Virus record (IMG/VR): IMGVR_UViG_3300009149_000040
Location: 1-55,008 of that record
Strand: one strand, 5' to 3'
Length of the DNA stretch: 55,008 nucleotides
DNA from: a virus
Shown one piece after another: positions 24,259 through 32,614 of the stretch; within the stretch, counting starts at the first letter, position 1; each line of letters starts with the position of its first letter. The notes below the pieces were generated by a model. That model saw only the letters and a list, made by a program, of their open reading frames with translations, did not search any database and was not told the DNA's origin. A program made the translations under genes and the position numbers.

Positions 24259-24477
24259 TTACACAGCTTTAATTAGGCCAGTGAGTTCTTCAATATGCTC
24301 AAGGGCGTCTCTTTTTAAACTGGCTTTCACGCCACCCTCTAAATCTTTTTTACCGAGTTGCTTAACAGCGATATTCAATGATATCATCTCATTTTGGATA
24401 GCTATACCATGAGCTGCCAACTTATAGATTACCCCACCAACACGAATAACTTGAGGGGGTGTGTTCTTCTTTGTCAT
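24259..24477 (-). CDS. Internal in-frame start: separate 72-aa tagged product
   Basis: Nested in the 3' end of the kinase gene, same frame. ATG 24477 is preceded by AAGGAG at ideal spacing. The product would start with a tag at residue 10 exactly as the free-standing tagged proteins do, and would be a small helical protein. Confidence 0.5.
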   Translation of the reverse strand: MTKKNTPPQVIRVGGVIYKLAAHGIAIQNEMISLNIAVKQLGKKDLEGGVKASLKRDALEHIEELTGLIKAV

Positions 24478-25071
24478 CTTTAAGGTCTCCTTACTAACTG
24501 AGGATTGTTTTTTAGGTGTCCACACTGGACGTTCTGAACGAAGAATTTTCATAGGATCGAGGTCGAATTCCCAACGTTTGAGCATGTTCTTAATGCCTTC
24601 AACAGGGACTCCATGTACAGTCTTACTTACAAGAGTTTCTGCCAACTCTTGCAACTCTTCTTCCGACATATTGGGCTTAAAGTTATTCCACCAAGGAGAT
24701 TCAGGTTCTACAATCTCTACGTCGTAACCTTCTGTCATACCGATTACTACGTAAGGCTTGGCTTCCCAACCTTGTGTAGTTGTGTTATCAACTACAATTG
24801 GTGTGATCCCCTTATGTGCAGCATCCCATACGCGCTTCTGATTCCACTTATGTGCTTCTTGTAGCTTGGTAGGATTGAAGTTGTACTCCTCCCCTTCCAT
24901 GAAGAAGTCATCTGTGGAAAATACTTTACCAGATCCAGCTAACTGCTTAGCCTTTGTGGACTTACCGGATCCAGATACTCCACGCATGATATACATCTTC
25001 TTAGGAGCATCCGCTAAACGGTAAACTTGTCCTTTAACCTTGATATACTTTGGTAGAGATTTAGTAGTCAT
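24259..25071 (-). CDS. P-loop polynucleotide-kinase-like enzyme, double-tagged
   Basis: 270 aa. Tag at residues 9-20 (Y-I-K-V-K-G-Q-V-Y-R-L-A), then a P-loop kinase: Walker A G-V-S-G-S-G-K-S-T (31-39), F-S-T-D-D (51-55) and V-V-D-N-T-T (93-98). This is the pattern of N4BP2/AAA_33-type polynucleotide kinases, which phosphorylate 5'-OH nucleic-acid ends. After a linker a second tag occurs (V-I-R-V-G-G-V-I-Y-K-L-A) eleven residues beyond an in-frame ATG (24477) with an AAGGAG site nine bases upstream. A separate 72-residue C-terminal product is therefore likely. RNA-end repair is inferred from the neighbours. Confidence 0.75.
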   Translation of the reverse strand: MTTKSLPKYIKVKGQVYRLADAPKKMYIMRGVSGSGKSTKAKQLAGSGKVFSTDDFFMEGEEYNFNPTKLQEAHKWNQKRVWDAAHKGITPIVVDNTTTQGWEAKPYVVIGMTEGYDVEIVEPESPWWNNFKPNMSEEELQELAETLVSKTVHGVPVEGIKNMLKRWEFDLDPMKILRSERPVWTPKKQSSVSKETLKMTKKNTPPQVIRVGGVIYKLAAHGIAIQNEMISLNIAVKQLGKKDLEGGVKASLKRDALEHIEELTGLIKAV

Positions 25072-25073
25072 GG

Positions 25074-26099
25074 TTAACGCCTAGGACTGATAATATCAAG
25101 TTCTTTTAAGAAAAGGCTAACAGCGTTGCCTTGACTTACACCAACAGAATCTAGGTTTTGTTTTTGTACTTCCTTAATAGCATCCAAAATACTAGAAAGA
25201 GACGTCGACTTACCTAAAAATACCTCACGTACGAATTTTTCACCACTAGGCCCGGCTCTAAGTGCTTCTAGTACTGTGTGTATTAGTTCACTGGGTGCGA
25301 TATCTTTTCCACGAACAGCAGGATCTTTTCTGGGATACGGCTTGCCATCCTCAGCGTAACCTATGTCCGGAAACTCTAAACCAGTATCTTCATCTAGATT
25401 ATAGCCCGCTGCACGTCTGTACAGATGGCCTTTAACCTTGATATACTTTGGTTTTACAGAAGCACCATAGTAAAGAGGCTCTTCCGGTTCGTCTTCCTTG
25501 GGCCTAAATTCTTCAGGTTCCTCTTTAGAAATAAACTGTAGAAACTCAACAAGATTTTTAAATGATTCTACAGCATATTCTACCTTGCCAGCAATCTGGC
25601 TGGGTAGATCGTGGATAGGTAGCTCATCTTTAATCTCGTTTGCACGGACTACCTCGTGTTTCAGATCCGCTAGTACATTATGTACTAGTTCTTGTACCAC
25701 TCTTTTATCTTCTGGATTAATTGCGGGGTACTCATCCAGTGATAGATTACCTGCTGCAACGCCCCTCTGCTGTCGGAGTATTGGAGGTGTAACAGAGACA
25801 GGACGCTTAGCGTCCTGGCGACCAGGCCGTTCTTTTCCTACAGCGTTTTTAAGCTCTACCCAAGAACGGTGTGCAGCTTCCCATAAACTACGAAGCATAC
25901 TTTCTAATTCTGTTGGAAGGTTATTTCCTATATTTTGTACGGCATCAGCAACAAAGTTTAGAGTGTCCCCTATTTCTCTAGAAGCATACCATAGTTCGTA
26001 AATAAACTTATCTTTATCTTTGAGGTAGTCTTCTTTACGATCTGCAATTTTATAAACACGTCCATTGACCTTGATGCGTGCAGGAAGATTTCCCATCAT
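25074..26099 (-). CDS. Double-tagged helical protein
   Basis: 341 aa. Tag 1 is N-terminal (R-I-K-V-N-G-R-V-Y-K-I-A, residues 8-19). A helical domain with a Pro/Arg linker follows. Tag 2 (Y-I-K-V-K-G-H-L-Y-R-R-A-A) is near residue 220 after an acidic linker and without an internal Met, so this repeat is not explained by a second start. GGAG precedes the start (ATG 26099 or 26096). Directly downstream of the capsid gene terminator; function unknown. Confidence 0.6.
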   Translation of the reverse strand: MMGNLPARIKVNGRVYKIADRKEDYLKDKDKFIYELWYASREIGDTLNFVADAVQNIGNNLPTELESMLRSLWEAAHRSWVELKNAVGKERPGRQDAKRPVSVTPPILRQQRGVAAGNLSLDEYPAINPEDKRVVQELVHNVLADLKHEVVRANEIKDELPIHDLPSQIAGKVEYAVESFKNLVEFLQFISKEEPEEFRPKEDEPEEPLYYGASVKPKYIKVKGHLYRRAAGYNLDEDTGLEFPDIGYAEDGKPYPRKDPAVRGKDIAPSELIHTVLEALRAGPSGEKFVREVFLGKSTSLSSILDAIKEVQKQNLDSVGVSQGNAVSLFLKELDIISPRR

Positions 26100-26179
26100 A
26101 ATTCTCCAGAATGCTTAGTAAAATTGGATTGTTAAATCAGATCCCAACAGAAGCTGGTTAAACGATCCAAGGCAGAGAA

Positions 26180-26209
26180 AACCCCCGGAGGGATGTCCCT
26201 CCGGGGGTT
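26180..26209 (-). terminator. Rho-independent terminator after the capsid gene
   Basis: A perfect 14-base-pair GC-rich stem (26180-26193 with 26196-26209) is followed on the minus strand by a TTTTCTCT run. It sits just after the major capsid stop at 26225 and should set capsid mRNA levels apart from the downstream genes. Confidence 0.85.
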
Positions 26210-26224
26210 GGGTTATACGCTCAA

Positions 26225-27367
26225 CTAGGAGAGTCGAATACCCTTGGAAACGCCACGGGAGTTGGCAATCACCGTTGCTTGACGCAAGAAGATGAACCAA
26301 CCGCGAGCGGCGCGGCCCAGCATGCGCTGGTCGACCACACTGGAGTTCAGTGCGATCATGTTTGCTTTGACACCCAGGGTTGCAGGGGAGGAGAGGAAAT
26401 AAACCTCTCCAGGCTGCAGAACCTGCAACGTGTCATAGCGGAATCCGTCAGTCACCAACTCGATGTCGGCTAGACGGCCCAGCTTACCCTCTACTGCCAA
26501 TTCATGCTTCTCGATTGGAGAGTACCACTTGCTCCACTCGTCGTTGGAGAAGAGGTCATCCCACAGGTCGATTGCAAGAAGGCAATGAGGGACCGGGAGG
26601 CTCCACTGCCAAACCTGGTTACGCAAGGTAACCAGAACGTTTGGAGTGAACGCGTTGAATGCGATAACATCATTGCTGGTCGCGGCAGCTTGATCCAAGA
26701 GGAACTTGGTGATGTTATCATCACGAACCATGGTGGACTCCAGAGCATCGTTGTATTTCTCTTCGATGATCTGTGCACCAGCTTCGTGAATCTCGTCTTC
26801 GCCCATCATCACGAGGGTCTCAATGTTGTAACCCTTGGGATAGATGTATTTTTGGCGAATCAAAGACTCAACTGTGTGGCCATCAGACAGCATCAACCAA
26901 GAAGTAACGTCCTTCTGGCGAATGCGGACACGAGCGGTTCCACCTTCGGCAACATCCTGCTGAGCAAGGATCTTGTTGGTGAAGCCCATGCGTCCCATGG
27001 TCTCAGAAATGCTGTCGGTGAAGACTTCACCAAGAACCTGGAAAGGACCGGAAGCTGTAGGAGACTTCTCTGCGAGAGCCGCCTGCACCAAGTGTCCCTC
27101 CTGGTTCCAACTGGCAACGTCGTCCATCGGGAATCCGCCTGGATCCTGATGAATTTCACCAGCGCGAGCAAGCTTAACCAGACCGTCAACGATCTCCATC
27201 AGGTCACGCTTGCTAGCAGCATTATACTCACCACCAGCACCAACTAGGTTGGTATTGGCGGAATGAACTACACTCCCCGTACGGGGGTTCGCCTTGAATG
27301 CACGCCCATTAGCGATGTCATTCCCTTGACGATCCCGGAGAGAAGCTTTTTTGAATACCTTAGACAT
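26225..27367 (-). CDS. Major capsid protein (probable)
   Basis: 380 aa from ATG 27367, with AGGAG eight bases upstream; the longer frame adds six residues. Evidence is positional and compositional: it lies downstream of terminase, portal, scaffold and protease, has clearly GC-richer codons than its neighbours, a strong ribosome site and its own terminator. The helical N-terminus and mixed E/G-rich, beta-containing body fit an HK97-type capsid subunit, including I-Q-A-A-type helices after a possible pro-region. No tag is present. Sequence identity to a named capsid family was not established. Confidence 0.7.
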   Translation of the reverse strand: MSKVFKKASLRDRQGNDIANGRAFKANPRTGSVVHSANTNLVGAGGEYNAASKRDLMEIVDGLVKLARAGEIHQDPGGFPMDDVASWNQEGHLVQAALAEKSPTASGPFQVLGEVFTDSISETMGRMGFTNKILAQQDVAEGGTARVRIRQKDVTSWLMLSDGHTVESLIRQKYIYPKGYNIETLVMMGEDEIHEAGAQIIEEKYNDALESTMVRDDNITKFLLDQAAATSNDVIAFNAFTPNVLVTLRNQVWQWSLPVPHCLLAIDLWDDLFSNDEWSKWYSPIEKHELAVEGKLGRLADIELVTDGFRYDTLQVLQPGEVYFLSSPATLGVKANMIALNSSVVDQRMLGRAARGWFIFLRQATVIANSRGVSKGIRLS

Positions 27368-27393
27368 ATCAAATTCTCCTTTCACGTTAAGGG

Positions 27394-28152
27394 TTACGCC
27401 GGGGTGATGTACTCAACACCCAGGTAGGGATCGCCTGCGGTCGGCAGAGAGATCACTTCGCCAAAAGCTGTTGCGCCAGCTTTAGAGAACACACCGTTGG
27501 CATCGAGTGTAAGCGCATCGCCAACAGCATACTGCGTAAAGCCGTCATACATGGTCGTGTAAACCACGCAATGACCCTGAGCAACAGTGATAAGACCAAA
27601 CTGATCCTCAGCACCACGGTTTACGTGGGACTGATGAAGAAGCTCATCACGCTCAATGGCGGTCAAGATGTAACGGTATACTACGCGAACCTTGTCGCCA
27701 GCATTACCAACGTCGAAGGTAAGCAGGCCAGGCAGAGTCGCGCCAACTGTACCAGCAGCAGGAAGCGCAGCAACAGTCAGATACGCAGGAACACCAAGGG
27801 TGTAATCCCACGCAGCTAGTTCAGGCACGCCACCAAGATGGTCGACCAAAGTGGTCTTCTTCAACTGAACTGTGTAAGGAGCTGCGGAGGGTACCGTAAT
27901 CTCTTCCACACCAGTGAAGGTTACCGCAGAAATGCGGGATTGCAGGGAAATTCCTGCTGGGCGAAGAGCCGCAGCAGCGGTGCTTGGCTGCACAACTTCT
28001 CCCAACCCAGAGGCGTCCGGTACACGAATAAGTACGGTACCTTCCTCTAGGAGATTGACGGTCGGTGCAACCGAAAATTGTCGCTTCCACTCGAAACGGG
28101 AACGAGTGATGTCGACTTTTGTCTTTACAGACGCATTCGGAAGGATTGACAT
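27394..28152 (-). CDS. Probable head decoration or minor capsid protein
   Basis: 252 aa, beta-rich, Ala/Gly/Val/Thr-rich with few charges, and codon-biased like the capsid gene it precedes by 26 bases, suggesting a co-expressed abundant virion protein. GGAGG precedes the ATG. The 292-base leader upstream probably holds its promoter. A decoration or capsid-stabilising role is inferred. Confidence 0.6.
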   Translation of the reverse strand: MSILPNASVKTKVDITRSRFEWKRQFSVAPTVNLLEEGTVLIRVPDASGLGEVVQPSTAAAALRPAGISLQSRISAVTFTGVEEITVPSAAPYTVQLKKTTLVDHLGGVPELAAWDYTLGVPAYLTVAALPAAGTVGATLPGLLTFDVGNAGDKVRVVYRYILTAIERDELLHQSHVNRGAEDQFGLITVAQGHCVVYTTMYDGFTQYAVGDALTLDANGVFSKAGATAFGEVISLPTAGDPYLGVEYITPA

Positions 28153-28444
28153 TTTATGTCCTCCATCTAGTCGAGTTTCGTTTCAGGTTAACTACACAAA
28201 AAATATTGGGCTATAACTGAGGCTAAAAATGCTAATATTGTTTCCTCAATCCGAATGCTGTATTCAACTACCACCATTGATAATCTTGGTTAGACAATGG
28301 TGAAAGGTGTTTACAGAATTCCAAATGCCCGAAACTAATGTTACTGAATGCGCCGTGGGGATAATGTTGCGTAATAATTTTGATGACGCTTATTTTTGCT
28401 ACTATAGTATAAGTAGATTTTTGACTTAGCGTAACAAATATTAA
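28153..28444 (-). promoter_or_regulatory. Leader region of the capsid operon
   Basis: No gene in 292 bases. On the minus strand a TATACT (28411-28406) lies inside the dyad CTACT-8-AGTAG (28399-28416), like the -10 boxes of other minus-strand promoters here, but its -35 is weak (TTACGC). Closer to the gene an 8-base inverted repeat (CACCATTG...CAATGGTG) could form an mRNA hairpin, and ATGGAGGAC is the ribosome site. Likely promoter plus long 5' leader. Confidence 0.4.
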
Positions 28445-29512
28445 CTATTTGTTGCTTGGCTTGTCTTTTCTGTTTTTACCAGAACCTTGCCAATAACGAT
28501 TGATCATCATTACTTTGTGTTGAAGAGCTTTTTTCTTAGTAGGAAACCTGCCCCTAAGCCTGCCTTTACCGCCGCCCTTCTTGCTCTCGTACACACAATA
28601 CTTCTGTTCTGTGATGTCTTTTTTAGGATCTATATCCTTCTCACGACAGATATCTACACCATCCATATTTTCTGGAAGGTCATAGGCCAGTACTTCTTTT
28701 ACAGCAGAGTCTACAGGAGTGTATACTACTCCAGCAAACACTACATGTCCTTCTACTTTAGAAGACAATTCCAACTCCTGTAGGTGACTGTGTAACAAGT
28801 TTATTAAGTCTGTTACTGCACCAAGGTTGCTACCCCTTCCAGAAGGACCGTATAAATAAAGTTTTGAAACTTCCGGATGAGAGGTATAGTTTTGAATAGC
28901 TAGCTGTATATCTTTATTTTCAATGCCACAACGAGTTAACCCGTCGTAAGCATGCTCCATTAAAATAAGGTTTCTCTCTCCACCAAATTCAATGTCTACT
29001 CTTCGCAGGTCATGAAGAGCGTCTCTAATACATCGTACAGAAGAGGTGTTTTCATTCTGTGTATAGGCAGATTTTTCTTTACGGTAATGATCTTTTAACT
29101 TTTCCACTTCTTCTGGATCTGCGTAGAACATCAGACCAAACTGCCTACCATTCCATCCAACAGTGTAAGAGCCGCCTAGTTTGGTCAGTTTGCTTGCACG
29201 GTTTAAAGGACCAGTAACTGAAGAAGAAAGTACAGAAGTTATCTTGTCAAAAACATCATCTACTTTTTTGTACTTATCTTTCAGCTTACTCAGATCACCA
29301 ACGTCATCTTGTAACTCAAACCTTTTAACTAAACTAGTTGCCGCCTCAAAAGTAGGTGCAGTTGCCCAACGACGTAGAAAAAGAGTAACTCCTCCTTGGC
29401 TATCCAAGACACGACTTTTTTTACGGCTTGTTCTAGATTCAAAACGTTTAAACACTTCTTCAACAGCATGGTCGAAGTCCTGTACATCTGGAACTAGATC
29501 AGGAAGTGGCAT
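28445..29512 (-). CDS. Head-region protein with C-terminal IDP-EQK-C domain
   Basis: 355 aa. ATG 29512 follows the upstream stop by four bases with TAGGTAG before it. The N-terminal 300 residues are unrecognised. The C-terminal 60 contain C-R-E-K-D-I-D-P-K-K-D-I-T-E-Q-K-Y-C-V-Y followed by L-R-G-R-F-P-T-K-K-K-A, the same small domain as in the 21533 protein. A degenerate tag-like stretch (V-V-F-A-G-V-V-Y-T) precedes it. Confidence 0.55.
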   Translation of the reverse strand: MPLPDLVPDVQDFDHAVEEVFKRFESRTSRKKSRVLDSQGGVTLFLRRWATAPTFEAATSLVKRFELQDDVGDLSKLKDKYKKVDDVFDKITSVLSSSVTGPLNRASKLTKLGGSYTVGWNGRQFGLMFYADPEEVEKLKDHYRKEKSAYTQNENTSSVRCIRDALHDLRRVDIEFGGERNLILMEHAYDGLTRCGIENKDIQLAIQNYTSHPEVSKLYLYGPSGRGSNLGAVTDLINLLHSHLQELELSSKVEGHVVFAGVVYTPVDSAVKEVLAYDLPENMDGVDICREKDIDPKKDITEQKYCVYESKKGGGKGRLRGRFPTKKKALQHKVMMINRYWQGSGKNRKDKPSNK

Positions 29513-29516
29513 TGTG

Positions 29517-30056
29517 CTACCTAGAAGAGAATCCAATAGCTTTAATCAAACGTGAAGAATAAATAACGCTTGGACTTTTAGACCCTTTTTGCCTATCGAT
29601 GTAATCCAAAGCTTTTTGTTTTTGCCTATCGATGTAATCCAAAGCTTTTTGTACGGAATCAACAGCACCAGTAGGATTTTTATCCCTCCAGTGCCATCCA
29701 ACCTGCGATACAGAGTAGTACCAAAGCTCTCCCTTTTCCTTAGCTTTCTCAGCTTCAACTTTTTGTGCAGGAGTTAACTTTGAATCGATATCCTCAGGGA
29801 TTGAACGACCTACCTTTTTAGATCCTGCAGGCAACTCTTCCCCTGTTCTACTCTTGGTAAGAATGACTATATCAAATTCAACAGCGTCACCCTTGTAAAA
29901 CTGATCATCAAAACGGTCATCCGCTTTAATCGCAGGAGCGCCCTTATTAGGACGCTTACCACGGCGTTTCTTCTTCCTAGCTGCAGTGATTTCTTCAGCT
30001 GCGGCCAGACGGTAGCGTTCTCCGTTAACTTTGATGAATTTTGGTAGACTTGTCAT
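29517..30056 (-). CDS. Internal in-frame start: separate 179-aa tagged product
   Basis: The GGAGGAG ribosome site before ATG 30056 is among the strongest in the window, and the protein start matches independent tagged genes. Translation from this site therefore seems likely in addition to, or instead of, the longer fusion. Confidence 0.6.
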   Translation of the reverse strand: MTSLPKFIKVNGERYRLAAAEEITAARKKKRRGKRPNKGAPAIKADDRFDDQFYKGDAVEFDIVILTKSRTGEELPAGSKKVGRSIPEDIDSKLTPAQKVEAEKAKEKGELWYYSVSQVGWHWRDKNPTGAVDSVQKALDYIDRQKQKALDYIDRQKGSKSPSVIYSSRLIKAIGFSSR

Positions 30057-30464
30057 ATCTAATCTCCTCCGTGTTAGCTGTCCCGTCTTTGGAGCAGCCA
30101 CGGGATTTTTTCGGATTGCGTTACGTAATCCTATTAAACTTTGTGCATCAAGGTATTTTAATATATTACCTGCTGGGTCAATAATATCATGAGAAGATGA
30201 GCTATCAACTTCTGCGGTAAGTCGGTAACGTCGTTCAGATAAATCAAAATCAAACGTCCACAGTATACGAATAGCTATAGGAGAAAGAATCCACTTCCCG
30301 CTACGAAATCTTTTCCCTGTTAGCGTAGTAGTACCGGTTCTTTTCTGAACTACTCCACTATCCTTCTCATCGTCAAACTCTATATCTATAGACCAGTCAA
30401 TACGATCCATATCTTGCAAGCGCAACTTAGTACTTGGACCTATTAATACTCCAATAGTTTCCAT
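29517..30464 (-). CDS. Fusion of an unknown domain with a tagged module
   Basis: 315 aa from ATG 30464. Residues 1-136 are beta-rich and unrecognised. At residue 137 an in-frame ATG (30056) has a GGAGGAG site seven bases upstream and starts the sequence M-T-S-L-P-K-F-I-K-V-N-G-E-R-Y-R-L-A, i.e. a standard tag start. No stop separates the halves. Near the C-terminus an 11-residue unit (K-A-L-D-Y-I-D-R-Q-K-Q) is duplicated in tandem. Function unknown. Confidence 0.6.
   Translation of the reverse strand: METIGVLIGPSTKLRLQDMDRIDWSIDIEFDDEKDSGVVQKRTGTTTLTGKRFRSGKWILSPIAIRILWTFDFDLSERRYRLTAEVDSSSSHDIIDPAGNILKYLDAQSLIGLRNAIRKNPVAAPKTGQLTRRRLDMTSLPKFIKVNGERYRLAAAEEITAARKKKRRGKRPNKGAPAIKADDRFDDQFYKGDAVEFDIVILTKSRTGEELPAGSKKVGRSIPEDIDSKLTPAQKVEAEKAKEKGELWYYSVSQVGWHWRDKNPTGAVDSVQKALDYIDRQKQKALDYIDRQKGSKSPSVIYSSRLIKAIGFSSR
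29586..29652 (-). repeat. 33-base tandem duplication inside a gene
   Basis: Two near-identical 33-base units encode the repeated residues K-A-L-D-Y-I-D-R-Q-K-Q. The near-perfect DNA identity indicates a recent slippage event; it keeps the frame. Confidence 0.7.
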
Positions 30465-30466
30465 GA

Positions 30467-31024
30467 CTAACACGCTGGGAGAGGGGCACCGCAGCCCCTA
30501 CAGTTTGATTCATCTCCCTTAGGGGGAGTTCCACAGTAAACACAGTCGCACAGTGTTTCTCTGTCCAACGTAATCGGAATGTTTTTTGTGTCGACTACGA
30601 TGTTCATATGTAAAAAATGTGGACTTCCACGGTGACGCATTCTACGAACCGTATTAACATGTGCTGTTGTGTCTATACCGTTTAGTGCTATAGGTATAGT
30701 AGCTCCAGGACGTATTTTTAAAGTTGAATAGCGGCTAGATGGACCAGTATCAAAGTGGTGTTGGTACTTCCAAGGAGTGGCATAAGATCGGGCTAATCTC
30801 TCACCGGCAGCCACCAATCTAGCAGAAGTAACATTTGTATCCACAACCACGCAGTTCCTAGGAAAACTACCTTTTTTATGTAGCCAAACACTTCCATGGT
30901 TCTTTCTTAGTATGGTAGACAAACGTAAAGAGCTAGAAACACACCAGTGCCCATCTTTAGGCCATAAAGCCGAAAGTTCTGGAAGAAGTATCCCAAACTT
31001 ATTTCTTTGAATTGCTAAGAGCAT
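30467..31024 (-). CDS. Head-region protein with C-terminal zinc ribbon
   Basis: 185 aa. Most of it is unrecognised, mixed alpha/beta. The end holds C-D-C-V-Y-C-G-T-P and C-R-G-C-G-A-P, a zinc ribbon. Overlaps the upstream gene by 26 bases. No tag. Confidence 0.55.
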   Translation of the reverse strand: MLLAIQRNKFGILLPELSALWPKDGHWCVSSSLRLSTILRKNHGSVWLHKKGSFPRNCVVVDTNVTSARLVAAGERLARSYATPWKYQHHFDTGPSSRYSTLKIRPGATIPIALNGIDTTAHVNTVRRMRHRGSPHFLHMNIVVDTKNIPITLDRETLCDCVYCGTPPKGDESNCRGCGAPLPAC

Positions 31025-31736
31025 TCAACTCAGATATTCTCTGCGCAGCAGCTGTACGAAGATTATACAGTTGTTTTGAACGTGCAAATACGCTTTGAAC
31101 CTGCTTCTTGGGATGGAATTTCCTAGAGAGTCTAGTAGTAGCTGCCGTTGCTTCTGCCTCTTCTCCAAGAGTTACTTCTGCTTCTTCTTCTTCCTCTGGA
31201 GCAGCAGCATCTTCTTCGTTTTCGATATCAGTAACTTCTTCCACTTCATCCATAGGAATCTCTGGAATCTCAGATCCCAATAAGTCTCCACTACCCGGAA
31301 CATCTTCTTCAGTATATTGTACAGAAAGTGTACTTACTAAGCCGTCCAAAGAGTTTAGAACCTCTTCCATACCTGGTCCAAAGATGTCGTGAACAACATC
31401 TTTCATCCAAGGACGAAAGTGGTCTACTGACTCCTCGTATCCATATTCACCAAGCTTCTGCTTGATTACCTCACCAAGTTCACCTATCCCATCCTCAAAT
31501 ATCTGAGTTAGAGAAGCCTGAATACTGGCTACAGACTTGTCAAACATCTCAACTCCTTTTTCGGAGAAGATGTCTGCAAGTGGATCAAGCATGCGACGAC
31601 GCAATTTTGGAGAAGTCTCACCAGGCCTGCGCTCAGCAGGTGTAGATTCTTCCTTTTTATCTTTCTTTTTACGTGCAGCTTCTGAGAAGATCCCTTGTCG
31701 TTCTATTGTTGCTGGACGATACTTGTCAGATGGCAT
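30999..31736 (-). CDS. Acidic helical head-region protein
   Basis: 245 aa. A basic N-terminus is followed by a helical middle, a Glu-rich stretch (about residues 165-200, E-E-E-E-E-A-E-V) and a helical end. Composition suggests an internal scaffold or core component. No tag; GGGAG ribosome site. Confidence 0.5.
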   Translation of the reverse strand: MPSDKYRPATIERQGIFSEAARKKKDKKEESTPAERRPGETSPKLRRRMLDPLADIFSEKGVEMFDKSVASIQASLTQIFEDGIGELGEVIKQKLGEYGYEESVDHFRPWMKDVVHDIFGPGMEEVLNSLDGLVSTLSVQYTEEDVPGSGDLLGSEIPEIPMDEVEEVTDIENEEDAAAPEEEEEAEVTLGEEAEATAATTRLSRKFHPKKQVQSVFARSKQLYNLRTAAAQRISELNALSNSKK

Positions 31737-31753
31737 CTCGATTCTCCCTATAA

Positions 31754-32605
31754 CTACTCTTTTGAGGTATCTTCTTTAATATCCCCACCAGTTTCACGTA
31801 CTTCTTCTAGGTGGGATCTAAGTTTTTCACCAAGACTACTAGAACCTGTAACAAGAGGACCTGATTTGTATTCTTCGTATACTTTACGCCAAGTATTATA
31901 TACTAAATCATCTAGCATGGCCGTTACAGGACGAACTTCCCTTACACCATTAAATGCGAAAACTCCTCCCAAGCATCCACCAGAAGGAGCACGCTTCAAA
32001 GAGATGTCTACACTGTTTAAATGTGGGTATTCTATTAAGATAATATCTGTAAGTTTTCCTACAAACTCGTGCGCTACTTCATCAGGAACGTCATACTTCC
32101 AACCAATAACATCAAAGTTAGGTGGATAGCAGAATCCTCCACGAACAGTATCAACACTTTCTCTTAGTTTCTCATCTCTAATAGACAAAACAGCTGCAGA
32201 TCTTCTGCCAGTGTACAGCATAGGTTTGTACGAAGAGGTACGTTCAGGTAATGCTTTAGGAGACCATATCTGCCGTGCCTGCTCAGTTGAGATTTTAGGT
32301 ATGCCCGCAGCACGTAAAAGCTCTAAGAAGAACTTCTTTGCGTCTTCTTTCGTTAGCTCTAAAACGTTATCTCCGGATTTACCAGAAAACTTGGCAAAGA
32401 AACTTCCATATATTGGATCAAGGTATAGTGCACGAGTTTCTTCTGGATAGTCTACTGAGATAAGAAGTTCACCTTCTAGAGGGTTCCCTTCTTCAGACAA
32501 TAAAGTTAAATCATGCCCTTTTCGTATACGTGGCTTTATCTCTGCTAGTCTATACTTACAACCATTGTACGTTATATACCTAGGTGGTGTTTTGTTAGAA
32601 GTCAT
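31754..32605 (-). CDS. Tagged head-region protein
   Basis: 283 aa. Tag Y-I-T-Y-N-G-C-K-Y-R-L-A at residues 9-20 and an AAGGAG ribosome site. The body is mixed alpha/beta with no recognised family. It lies just downstream of the protease gene in the transcript. Confidence 0.6.
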   Translation of the reverse strand: MTSNKTPPRYITYNGCKYRLAEIKPRIRKGHDLTLLSEEGNPLEGELLISVDYPEETRALYLDPIYGSFFAKFSGKSGDNVLELTKEDAKKFFLELLRAAGIPKISTEQARQIWSPKALPERTSSYKPMLYTGRRSAAVLSIRDEKLRESVDTVRGGFCYPPNFDVIGWKYDVPDEVAHEFVGKLTDIILIEYPHLNSVDISLKRAPSGGCLGGVFAFNGVREVRPVTAMLDDLVYNTWRKVYEEYKSGPLVTGSSSLGEKLRSHLEEVRETGGDIKEDTSKE

Positions 32606-32614
32606 ATGGTCTCC

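Noticed and set aside
26504-27247. 247-codon frame antisense to the capsid gene
   Set aside because: Shadow frame of a codon-biased gene; it has no ribosome site and no family features.
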